Shown here: positions 1 to 6,797 of the stretch, one piece after another
Layout: each line of letters begins with the position of its first letter
Position numbering within the stretch: position 1 is the stretch's first letter
NCBI RefSeq assembly: GCF_003011885.1
Contig: NZ_PXXO01000003.1
Location: forward strand, 124,001-188,000
From: Cyanobium usitatum str. Tous
GTDB taxonomy: Bacteria; Cyanobacteriota; Cyanobacteriia; PCC-6307; Cyanobiaceae
Direction of reading: 5' to 3'
DNA length: 64,000 nt
The notes under the pieces: generated by a model
Told to the model about the DNA's origin: nothing
The model's database searches: none
What the model saw: the letters and a program-made list of their open reading frames with translations, nothing else
Position numbers and translations under genes: made by a program

Positions 1-219
1 AATCATTCCGGTGCCATTGCGGCGACGCCGCACCCAGGCGCCCTGACGAATCAGCTGGCGATCAGCAGCCGTGGCCTGCTGGACAGACACCAAGCTGCCG
101 TAACCAACTTGATGTCGGGCCGTGGCAAGGCGGCGGGCCTGACTGGCGGTGGAGGCCGGCACCACGGTGGCAGTGGAGCGGCGGCTCCAGAAGGCCAAGT
201 AGTAACGCCAGCTCGCCAT
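1..219 (-). CDS. Phage protein of unknown function, C-terminus off the window
   Basis: The reading frame opens at an ATG ending at base 219 and runs off the left edge, so only about 73 N-terminal residues are visible. They are basic (many Arg) and begin MASWRYYLAF. The start lies 5 bases after the stop of the scaffold-like gene on the same strand, as expected for the next gene of a phage head operon, where the major capsid protein or a head-maturation protein commonly follows the scaffold. The visible part does not allow a family assignment. Confidence 0.55.
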   Translation of the reverse strand, partial: MASWRYYLAFWSRRSTATVVPASTASQARRLATARHQVGYGSLVSVQQATAADRQLIRQGAWVRRRRNGTGMI

Positions 220-224
220 GGCGT

Positions 225-1094
225 TCAGCGGTGGGGACCCCTGCCGTTAGTCAGGAAGCCAGCTCGGTAGAGCTCACTGGCGCTCATGGCGTGGGGGTTC
301 AGCACCTCCCCAAAACCACCGGCCGTTGCCGGTGCTGCCGCCAGGGCATTGGCCCCGCCCATGGCCCCGCGCTGCTGGAACAGGAAGCCGTAGACGGGAT
401 GGATGCGCAGCTGATCAAGGAACTCAGCGGTCGTCATCGGCCGACCGTCGTCGCCCAGCAGGGGCTGGCCCTGGGCATCGAGCGGTTCGAGGACGTCGGT
501 GCCGTCCTTGCTGGTGCTGAGGCGAAAGCTCTCGCCCAGCTGACCCTTGAAGACATCAAAGAACGTGCCACGCCCGTCTCCGCCAGTACGGCCTTCGGCT
601 TCTGAGAAAGCGCGCTCCAGCAACCGTTCCTTGCGCAAGGCCAGGACCTGGGCCTGGGCGCCATCCCGCTCTGCGGCCACGGTTGCCACCTTCTTGGCAG
701 AGGCTTCTTCCATCTGCCGCTCGCGCAGCTCCACCTGCTGCTCCAGCAGTTGCTTCTGCCGTTCGGCTTCCTGCAGGCGGGAGTATTCCTCCGGGTTGAT
801 CTCGGAGAAGCGGGTCAGCTGCTGACGCAGGCCCCGCAGCTCCTTCTCAAGATGGTTGGTGCGGCGACGCTCGGCCTTAAGGGCCTCGCTGGCACCGTCT
901 TTTCCTTTAGGGGCCAGGTCGTGGCCACCGGGGGCAGGATCATTGGCTTCTGCGGAGTAGGTCTCGCTGCTGCCTGCCCGTGCTTCGGCCTCACCCCCGT
1001 CCTGGGGATCGTCGCCGTAGGAGTGCGGTTCAAGCTGGTCGGTGTTGCTGATCGCACCCCTCGATGGGACCTGATCGGTAGTGCTGGTGGCCAT
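225..1094 (-). CDS. Scaffold-like phage head protein with coiled coil
   Basis: This 289-residue protein has an acidic, low-complexity N-terminus (about residues 20-70), then a long charged heptad-rich segment (about 72-165, starting SEALKAERRR) that should form a coiled coil, and a more globular C-terminus ending in an Ala/Gly-rich tail. That architecture, and its place downstream of terminase and portal genes on the same strand, fits a capsid assembly scaffold (minor structural GP20-like proteins look like this). No family motif proves it. A 38-bp repeat lies 26 bases upstream of the ATG, so its promoter region has been disturbed by the VapBC insertion. It could alternatively be a head-decoration or protease-associated protein. 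Confidence 0.55.
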   Translation of the reverse strand: MATSTTDQVPSRGAISNTDQLEPHSYGDDPQDGGEAEARAGSSETYSAEANDPAPGGHDLAPKGKDGASEALKAERRRTNHLEKELRGLRQQLTRFSEINPEEYSRLQEAERQKQLLEQQVELRERQMEEASAKKVATVAAERDGAQAQVLALRKERLLERAFSEAEGRTGGDGRGTFFDVFKGQLGESFRLSTSKDGTDVLEPLDAQGQPLLGDDGRPMTTAEFLDQLRIHPVYGFLFQQRGAMGGANALAAAPATAGGFGEVLNPHAMSASELYRAGFLTNGRGPHR

Positions 1095-1120
1095 GACCCG
1101 TCTCGGCTGTCAGTGGGTTC

Positions 1121-1158
1121 GGCAGCCCATCGCGGCGCTGCCATCACCTGTTGCCGAG
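1121..1158. repeat. 38-bp direct repeat, copy 1
   Basis: This is identical over 38 bases to 1990-2027. The two copies bracket the VapBC pair at a period of 869 bases. On the minus strand each copy contains GGCAGC and GCTGCC arms that could form a 6-bp hairpin with a 10-base loop. This copy lies just upstream of the scaffold-like gene. Confidence 0.9.
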
Positions 1159-1165
1159 GCAGGGA

Positions 1166-1582
1166 TCAGCTGCTCAGATAACGCTCGACGGTGCTGCTGG
1201 TCCAGGTCGCAACGCCGGTGCCAAAGAAGTCCTGGTCCTCCGTCCAGATTGCGCACTCCAGCTGCAGCCCCAGAGCCAATGCAGGCCAGTCATCAGCGTC
1301 ACGGATCCTGGCCAGCGCCTCCTCGCGAGCCGACTCCAGCACAATGTCCTCAACCATCTGAACCACTTGCATCAAGCTGAGCAGTGCCTCGGTGCACACA
1401 GCCTCATCGAGGTTCTTTTCCCTGGCGAGATCGGCGATGTAGTGGGCCGCCTCAGCGACATTGGCCTCTGCGACAAAAAAGTCCACCCGATCGGCGTAGT
1501 CAGCGATCAGGGTTCTCACCCGAACGCCAAGGCAGCCACGGATCAGGATGTTCGCGTCGATGACCAGGCGTTTGCGCTCCAC
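1166..1582 (-). CDS. VapC-like PIN-domain toxin
   Basis: This is a PIN-fold ribonuclease of about 138 residues, the toxin half of a type II toxin-antitoxin pair that typically cleaves tRNA or rRNA. Residues 7-11 give the family signature VIDAN, with the first catalytic Asp at 9. A conserved Glu follows near 40 (VAEANVAEA), and a C-terminal acidic cluster (RDADDW, then WTEDQDFF) completes the metal site. The GTG start chosen begins 2 bases after the antitoxin stop, the usual spacing. An ATG ten codons upstream would overlap the antitoxin by 28 bases and is less likely. It sits inside a phage structural operon as a cargo gene, where it could stabilise the prophage. Confidence 0.85.
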   Translation of the reverse strand: MERKRLVIDANILIRGCLGVRVRTLIADYADRVDFFVAEANVAEAAHYIADLAREKNLDEAVCTEALLSLMQVVQMVEDIVLESAREEALARIRDADDWPALALGLQLECAIWTEDQDFFGTGVATWTSSTVERYLSS

Positions 1583-1584
1583 CG

Positions 1585-1845
1585 TCAGGGCTGATGGCGT
1601 CGCTGCCGCCAAGCTTTGAAGTCCGCACTGAGTTCCTCTTCCGAGAGCCCAAGACGCTCGAGTTCGGCCTGCATGAGACGGCCGGCCTCCAGGAGGCGTT
1701 GGCGCTCGTCCTGTTCAGCTTCCTGGGGGAGGGGCACATAAAGGCCAATGGTGCGGCCGTGGCGCGTCACCTCAATGGGCGTCACCGACTCGAGGTGAGA
1801 GGCCAGCTTGGCCCTGAGTTCACGAATGCCAACACGGACGGCCAC
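1585..1845 (-). CDS. VapB/Phd-type antitoxin
   Basis: This 86-residue protein begins MAVRVGIREL and has the Phd/YefM-type N-terminal pattern (IRELRAKLASHLESV, then TRHGRTIGLYVPL), a DNA-binding fold that autorepresses the operon. The charged C-terminal helix (LEAGRLMQAELERLG) would cover the toxin active site. The GTG start at 1845 is chosen because the homologous part begins there. The frame stays open to 2016, but that upstream stretch is a decayed copy of a neighbouring phage gene and is probably not translated. It is followed immediately by the PIN toxin gene. Confidence 0.82.
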   Translation of the reverse strand: MAVRVGIRELRAKLASHLESVTPIEVTRHGRTIGLYVPLPQEAEQDERQRLLEAGRLMQAELERLGLSEEELSADFKAWRQRRHQP

Positions 1846-1929
1846 GGCAGCAACCCCGTAGATGTGTACACACCCTAGGTCTGATGTGGTCGAACCGGCT
1901 TGCGCAGCCGGAACAACCACCAGCCATGG

Positions 1930-1980
1930 GCTCGCGCCGAACTCCAGCACCCTGAGCCGGGTGTGCGGGTCCAGGGGGTC
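1930..1980 (-). pseudogene. Fragment duplicated from the adjacent phage structural gene
   Basis: Read on the minus strand, this stretch encodes DP-x5-T-x3-VLEFGAS. The same spacing and residues occur at residues 150-166 of the neighbouring 194-residue phage protein (2122-2172). About 10 of 17 positions are identical and the DNA is visibly similar. No intact gene surrounds the copy. It looks like a decayed partial duplication lying between the 38-bp repeat and vapB. Confidence 0.55.
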
Positions 1981-1989
1981 CAAGCGATC

Positions 1990-2027
1990 GGCAGCCCATC
2001 GCGGCGCTGCCATCACCTGTTGCCGAG
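1990..2027. repeat. 38-bp direct repeat, copy 2
   Basis: This is a perfect match to 1121-1158. It begins 7 bases beyond the stop codon of the 194-residue phage gene. See the first copy for its internal hairpin. The placement suggests that an original single intergenic sequence was duplicated when the VapBC segment entered. Confidence 0.9.
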
Positions 2028-2034
2028 CGGCGGA

Positions 2035-2619
2035 TCAGACGACTCGATTCGGCTTAAGGGTTCCAAATATCCGCTCGCCGATCAGCGGCTGCACCAGGGT
2101 GCCGATGCCGCCGGACCCGTAGCTGGCGCCGAACTCAAGCACCACAAACGCGGTGTACTGCGCGTAGGGGTCCACAGCGGCATCACCTGCGGGGGTGAGC
2201 AGCGAGAGATCCCCAAGCCAGATCGCGCCCTCGCAGGGGGCCACCACAGTGGTGCCGCTGGAGGACACCCGCCGCCCGTGGTGCTGCCAAACCAAGTCGC
2301 TGCTTAGCCAGATCGACCCTGGGTTAGGCGGCAGGCGGGCGGCGCGACAGAGATAACCGATGTAGGTGAAGTCACCGGTATCCACACCGGGGCCGTTCTC
2401 CTTGGCAGAGATGTAGTTGGACCGCTCCAGGAAGCACTCGAGCACGTGGCTGGCCACTACGGCAGAGGTGGTGTCACCGGGATTGGCGTTTTCGCCCAGC
2501 AGCAGACGGGCATTGGCGAACGCCTGCAGGGGTGTGGGGCCCCCCAGCAAGGTAAGTGCGCCGCCTCCGTTGCCCTGGTGCTGGCCGCTCGTGAAACGGC
2601 GCGGACTGATCAGTGCCAT
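2035..2619 (-). CDS. Phage structural protein of unknown function
   Basis: This 194-residue protein has no recognised family. It begins MALISPRRFT, is rich in Gly, Ala and small residues, and has no membrane segment or coiled coil. Its position (portal, then a 175-residue protein, then this, then scaffold-like, all on one strand) suggests a head or head-tail connector component. Residues 150-166 (DP to LEFGAS) are repeated in degenerate form at 1930-1980. It begins only 3 bases downstream of the preceding gene's stop, so the genes are probably cotranscribed and coupled. Confidence 0.6.
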   Translation of the reverse strand: MALISPRRFTSGQHQGNGGGALTLLGGPTPLQAFANARLLLGENANPGDTTSAVVASHVLECFLERSNYISAKENGPGVDTGDFTYIGYLCRAARLPPNPGSIWLSSDLVWQHHGRRVSSSGTTVVAPCEGAIWLGDLSLLTPAGDAAVDPYAQYTAFVVLEFGASYGSGGIGTLVQPLIGERIFGTLKPNRVV

Positions 2620-2622
2620 TGT

Positions 2623-3150
2623 TCAGCCCCGCAGCAGGGCCGTTGTGCCCAGCATCCCGGTGGCCGCAGCGGTGAACTGAACCCAGCTGGCCAGCCCCGG
2701 CAGTAGGAGCATCAGCTGCTCGCCGTAGCGCCGCCGCTGGCTAAGCAGGGCCACCGAGCTGGAGCGGGGATTGGCGTAGACGGTTTCGCTCTCCTGGCGC
2801 AGCAAGGCGGTGTCGTAAGCAATCACATCCGCCTTTTGCAGCGGCGCATCCCCGGCGGCCGCCACCGAGCCGGCAATCGGTCCGGAATGGGACTGCCTCT
2901 CGATCGACTGCTCCTGCTCAGGGCCAGCCCCCAGCAGCTGCTGATCAATCAGCGCTACCGCGTCCAGCAGGGCCCGAGCACTCAGCACCCCGGCGACGTG
3001 GTGGCGCTCCAAAACCGTCATCGCCCGGCCGATGGCATCGAGGCAGGGCACTGTCGCTGGCAGGGCCAGGGCCTGGCGAATCGCTTCTTGATCGCCGGGT
3101 TGCCAGGTCGCACCGATTGGTGCGCTGGGCAAGTTGATGCTGGTGGTCAT
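2623..3150 (-). CDS. Phage protein of unknown function following portal
   Basis: This 175-residue protein begins MTTSINLPSA. The start at 3150 was chosen because its ATG overlaps the portal stop codon in an ATGA arrangement typical of phage operons. An in-frame start 13 codons upstream would lie well inside the portal gene. The sequence is mostly helical with an LLLPGLASWV hydrophobic stretch near the C-terminus, not clearly transmembrane. Its place next to the portal suggests a head-assembly role, but no motif identifies it. Confidence 0.6.
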   Translation of the reverse strand: MTTSINLPSAPIGATWQPGDQEAIRQALALPATVPCLDAIGRAMTVLERHHVAGVLSARALLDAVALIDQQLLGAGPEQEQSIERQSHSGPIAGSVAAAGDAPLQKADVIAYDTALLRQESETVYANPRSSSVALLSQRRRYGEQLMLLLPGLASWVQFTAAATGMLGTTALLRG

Positions 3151-4535
3151 GCAGAAACCGGTGTCACACCGGCCAGATCCCCTAGCCATTGCCGCAGGGC
3201 GGCGTCGGTGACGATGCCCCGTTCATGCAGCTGCAGCATCTCCGTCACCGTCGGCTGGGGTTTGGGTGCCGGTGCCAGCGGACTGATCTCCACCAGCAAG
3301 GCCGGGCCATCCCGCTGGGTTACGGACTCGCCGGTGAGAGTGCACCAGTGCTCCAGCAGCGTGGAGAACATCGAGGCCTTCTGGATCGCCTGGCTCTGCA
3401 GCAGCGCATAGGCCTGGGACGCCGCCATCGAGATCTCCCTCGCCGTGCGCGGTGCCCCTTGGGCGCCAGATGGGATCAGGGCATCGCGGCGCATGGCCTG
3501 ATCCAGCGACTCCAGCCAGGCGCGGTGTTCGGCAAGCGAGCGGGCCTGGATCTCCACGAACTGGAAGCTGGCGCCTTCCGGCAGATCGATGACGCTGTTG
3601 GGGCCCAGTACTACCGGCTCGCTGCTGCCATGACCCATGGGGCCGACAACCCCCGTCCGCACTCCAACTGGCAGGGCTGTTCGATACAGCAGCTCCTGGT
3701 AGTCGCTCTGGCAGCGGAAATGGTTGAGGTACTGATGCGCCAGGCCGAGATGCGGCAGGTCGCCTTCCCCAAAAGCGGCGCCATCACTGGCGTACCAGAT
3801 CAAGGGCAGCTGGCTGATGCCGCGGTAGTGGTTCAGCTCGGTGCGATGGGGCCGCCAACCCGACGGGGTCTGTGGATCAGCTACCAGCTCCATGGTTTCC
3901 AGGCTCATGCCGTCGCTATCGAGGCCAACGGATCCGTAGAGCCACCGATGCTGGGGCCGATCCGTCTCCAGGGACTCGTCCTGGGCTTTTGGGTTCGGCA
4001 TCCGGAAGCTGACCGTGTCTGGCAAGGACTGGGGGCCGGGTAGGTGCCAGTTCAGGACGTCACGGCGCTCCAGAAGAGCAAGACGCGGCAGGGAGAGGCG
4101 ATCGCCATGGCGCAGCGCCTGCTGCCGATCGCCCTCACTGGGCCAAAGGTGCTGGGGCGGCAGCACCACCACCAGTGCTGCTCCATCGCGGAGCACCAGT
4201 ACGTCGGCTCGCTCGAGGAAGACGCCCAGGTCGGTACCGCGTCCATCCACGTCACTGATCACCGCCTGAAGCGTGGCCGGCAACTCGCGCCAATGGCTGG
4301 AGGCCAGCATTCCCGCAAAGGTCCGTAGGGCATCGCGGAAGAACCCCGACGGCAGAGCAGCCTCCACCCGGCGCCGGTAGGCGGATAAAGGCTCGCGCTC
4401 GCCACGGGGCAAGTAGTGCTCCTTGCGGTCAGCGAGGAGGTCCCAGCAGTCCTGGATCAGCTCCAGGCGAGGGAACAGCGCCGCCAGGGTGGGGTTGAGC
4501 GGCCATAGGAGTGGATCCGGGGTCAACGGGGACAA
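3147..4535 (-). CDS. Phage portal protein (DUF4055-like)
   Basis: This protein of 462 residues is the usual size of a siphophage portal, the dodecameric ring at one capsid vertex through which DNA enters and leaves. The N-terminus (residues 28-60, with YLPRGEREPLSAYRRRV) matches my recollection of DUF4055-type portals, which open with a statement of helical segments around a DYLAG/YLP-type loop. A central beta-rich part precedes a helical C-terminus (about 330-400, SLDQAMRRDALIPSG). It lies downstream of the terminase genes but is separated from them by a sigma-like gene and two oppositely oriented cargo genes, an unusual interruption of the terminase-portal pair. Confidence 0.7.
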   Translation of the reverse strand: MSPLTPDPLLWPLNPTLAALFPRLELIQDCWDLLADRKEHYLPRGEREPLSAYRRRVEAALPSGFFRDALRTFAGMLASSHWRELPATLQAVISDVDGRGTDLGVFLERADVLVLRDGAALVVVLPPQHLWPSEGDRQQALRHGDRLSLPRLALLERRDVLNWHLPGPQSLPDTVSFRMPNPKAQDESLETDRPQHRWLYGSVGLDSDGMSLETMELVADPQTPSGWRPHRTELNHYRGISQLPLIWYASDGAAFGEGDLPHLGLAHQYLNHFRCQSDYQELLYRTALPVGVRTGVVGPMGHGSSEPVVLGPNSVIDLPEGASFQFVEIQARSLAEHRAWLESLDQAMRRDALIPSGAQGAPRTAREISMAASQAYALLQSQAIQKASMFSTLLEHWCTLTGESVTQRDGPALLVEISPLAPAPKPQPTVTEMLQLHERGIVTDAALRQWLGDLAGVTPVSA

Positions 4536-4822
4536 GCCCGATCAGCGGCTGCTAGCTATTGCCGGTGACACACCCCGCGCAAAGCCACAGCTCCGAGCCG
4601 ACATTGAGGTGCGTACAGGCCAGGAACTTGGGACTGGGTGGTTTTCAGACTCGTGAACCGCGCTTACAGTCAATCAATACTTGTTTTACGCTATAGCAAT
4701 TACAGCCAGCTCAGACCCGCTCAGGTGATGCTCTGTAAATGATTATCGAAAAGTATTTTGCCTGCTTGGGCTGTTTTCGTGACCGTCTCTGATCAATTTA
4801 GTCCTTGAAAAAAACGAAAATC
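4536..4822. other. AT-rich divergent intergenic region
   Basis: No gene is visible between the portal gene (leftward) and the FRG gene (rightward). Base composition drops sharply from about 4,650 onward and stays AT-rich through the FRG gene, marking the left edge of an inserted segment. It must hold the promoter of the FRG gene. I do not see a confident -35/-10 pair. Confidence 0.5.
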
Positions 4823-5578
4823 ATGACTAAAGGGAATAGGCCGCGATGGACTCCGACAGGGGTCAAAGATGGAATAGAGGAAGTCCATATTCGGAAGTGG
4901 AATTATTTTATCGACTATGTGCAGCTTCACTTTCCGCCCGGCTCTAGCTGGGTATTTCGCGGTCACAGGAAAGATGTGTACAAGCTCGAATCCACGATAG
5001 ATAGGCAAGTAAAGGATAAGGCTCGCACAAAAGAGATAAGAAGCGCTCAGCTAGAGCGCTTTAAGCTCGCAATTCGAGGGAAACGCGGCGCAAACCCGCC
5101 AACATATACAGACGATAAGGAGTGGTGGTCAATTGGGCAGCATTTTGAATTGTTGACGCCGCTTCTTGATTGGAGTAACTCTCCATACACGGCAGCATAT
5201 TTTTCATTCTTTAAAACCGGATCTGATGACACCAAGAAACGAGTTGTCGTTGCGCTCAGCAAAGAGAGGGTGCTGGCGAGTGGGCTTCAAAGCGAAATAG
5301 AGTTTTTTGTTCCGTCGTCAGACGAGAATGCAAGAGTGATAAGCCAAAATGGTCTCTTCACATATTCCGAAAGCGGCAAGGCAATAGAAGAGCTTGTGAG
5401 AAGCAAATACTCAGGCTCGACTGAGCCGATTGTCAGAAAGATTATCCTTCCAAGCGAAGAGAGGGAAAGCGTCCTGGCAGGCTTGGAGTTGATGAATATC
5501 AACCACTTGACGTTATTTCCTGATTTGCATGGTGCCTCTATTTACAGCAACACCAAGTTGTATACCGAGGCTAAATAG
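4823..5578 (+). CDS. FRG-domain protein (prophage cargo)
   Basis: This protein of about 251 residues carries an FRG domain, named for its Phe-Arg-Gly motif. WVFRGHR is near residue 40, followed by YKLESTIDR, and later WWSIGQHFELLTPLLDWS gives the second conserved block (a His, then TPLLDW). FRG proteins recur in prophages, mobile islands and defence loci, but their biochemical activity is not settled. The ATG at 4823 is used; a TTG six codons upstream is possible. The gene is strongly AT-rich compared with all surrounding phage genes and is transcribed against the structural operon, so it looks like a recently acquired cargo gene. A role in superinfection exclusion is inference. Confidence 0.82.
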   Translation: MTKGNRPRWTPTGVKDGIEEVHIRKWNYFIDYVQLHFPPGSSWVFRGHRKDVYKLESTIDRQVKDKARTKEIRSAQLERFKLAIRGKRGANPPTYTDDKEWWSIGQHFELLTPLLDWSNSPYTAAYFSFFKTGSDDTKKRVVVALSKERVLASGLQSEIEFFVPSSDENARVISQNGLFTYSESGKAIEELVRSKYSGSTEPIVRKIILPSEERESVLAGLELMNINHLTLFPDLHGASIYSNTKLYTEAK

Positions 5579-5775
5579 CGGTATATTCGAAAGTTCGAGT
5601 GCATTTCGTTTGTGGCACTCCTTGCGCGCGAACTGATTACGCGCGACCTTAAGAAGTGGACTTCCCAACTTTTTGCTTGACCTCCATCTTGCCCAGGTAG
5701 AGGTGGTCATCATTTAAACCTTCTGTTGTCCAGCCTGGCAGAGAAGAGCTGCTCAGTCTTGCCGCTCAGTTCTAC

Positions 5776-6225
5776 ATGTTCACAATGCAGAACCAGGCCT
5801 TTCTCCATGCCCACTTGGCGGATGCAGAGGCCGTCATGGAAGATTGCAAGAAGATCATCGCCGAGTGCGCGTATCCGGAAGTGCTGCACGAGCGCACTCT
5901 GCAAGTCGCCAAAGCCAAAAAGGCCGTTGCTGATTTCTGCAAAGCGGTTGCTGATCCAGACTTCCATGCCGAATTGATAGTCTTCTTTCTGGAGCAGGGC
6001 AATGCCTTCACGGTGGGCTATGGCGACATCGATGCGGGCTCCTACAGCGCCTTGCTGGCCATGGCCCGCTGTGCTGTCAAAGCGATCTGCGGCTTGCCCC
6101 TCCAGTTGAAGGAGCCCTTCAGGGAACGGCTGGCAGTGGTTGTGCGCTCATCGTCAGAAATCGGCTGGGGGTATCACGATGAACTGACGGACAGCTACAG
6201 CGCTGTCTTTGTGAATCAGCAGTGA
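5776..6225 (+). CDS. DUF6155-like protein, possibly 5'-truncated
   Basis: This 149-residue protein is largely helical. The pattern around residues 66-95 (AELIVFFLEQGNAFT, then YGDIDAGSYSALL) resembles what I remember of the DUF6155 family, a small protein of unknown function. The open frame continues upstream of the only ATG to a stop at 5698, and those codons (including PGREELLSLAAQFY) look like the expected N-terminal helix. The original start may therefore have been lost and the protein shortened. It follows the FRG gene on the same strand after about 200 bases and is nearer the phage average in composition. Confidence 0.55.
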   Translation: MFTMQNQAFLHAHLADAEAVMEDCKKIIAECAYPEVLHERTLQVAKAKKAVADFCKAVADPDFHAELIVFFLEQGNAFTVGYGDIDAGSYSALLAMARCAVKAICGLPLQLKEPFRERLAVVVRSSSEIGWGYHDELTDSYSAVFVNQQ

Positions 6226-6246
6226 GGCGCCCTTTTGCGGAGCTGC

Positions 6247-6777
6247 TCACTCCAGCTCTGGATCTGCCTCACGCACCGCCATCGCCACCACCCGCACAGC
6301 GCAGGCCGCTGAGATCTCAACCCAACGCTCCAGGCTGACCCCGAGCAATGATGGGATCTGATCCGCCGGCGTTCCTTCCCTCAATAACTTCTGCCCTCGC
6401 GCATGCAGCTCCCGCCAGCGGCCCGGTACCGAGATCAAAAAGCCCTTGTCGCGCAGGTAGTGGGTGATCTCACCGTTCACGAAGGGCCGGGCGTAGGCGA
6501 TGAAGTGGTTGGGACTGCGGCCCGGGCGGTGGATGTCGTAGCGGCGTGAGGCCTTGATCAGCCCGATTGCCGCCAACTGCTCCAGATCTTCCTTGGGATG
6601 ACCAGTGCGGCGGGCGTAGTTGGCCGCCACCTTCGCTGCAAAGGGCAGGTGCTCCACCACCAAGGCATCAGCAACGGCATGGGGTGAGCGCAATGGCCCG
6701 CGAGCACGACCTGATGTCGTCACGCGAGCGGTGGCCTGCTGGGGCCTGGGGCGGTGGGCGTGTGGTGGGGTGTTCAT
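6247..6777 (-). CDS. Phage-encoded sigma-70-like factor lacking region 4
   Basis: This 176-residue protein contains a recognisable sigma-70 region 2: VVEHLPFAAKVAANYA near residue 41, EDLEQLAAIGLIKA around 65-80 (core polymerase contact), and ISVPGRWRELHARG (about 122-135), which resembles the region 2-3 junction of cyanobacterial group 3 sigma factors. The last 45 residues do not show a clear region 4 helix-turn-helix, so promoter recognition may be incomplete or it may act as an anti- or co-sigma. It lies 20 bases downstream of the large terminase gene and is probably expressed with it, suggesting control of late structural genes. Confidence 0.72.
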   Translation of the reverse strand: MNTPPHAHRPRPQQATARVTTSGRARGPLRSPHAVADALVVEHLPFAAKVAANYARRTGHPKEDLEQLAAIGLIKASRRYDIHRPGRSPNHFIAYARPFVNGEITHYLRDKGFLISVPGRWRELHARGQKLLREGTPADQIPSLLGVSLERWVEISAACAVRVVAMAVREADPELE

Positions 6778-6797
6778 CAGAAATGGGGGGATGTCCC

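Noticed and set aside
5597-5620. Hairpin GAGTGC/GCACTC after the FRG gene as a terminator
   Set aside because: The stem is only 6 bp with a 12-base loop and no T run follows.
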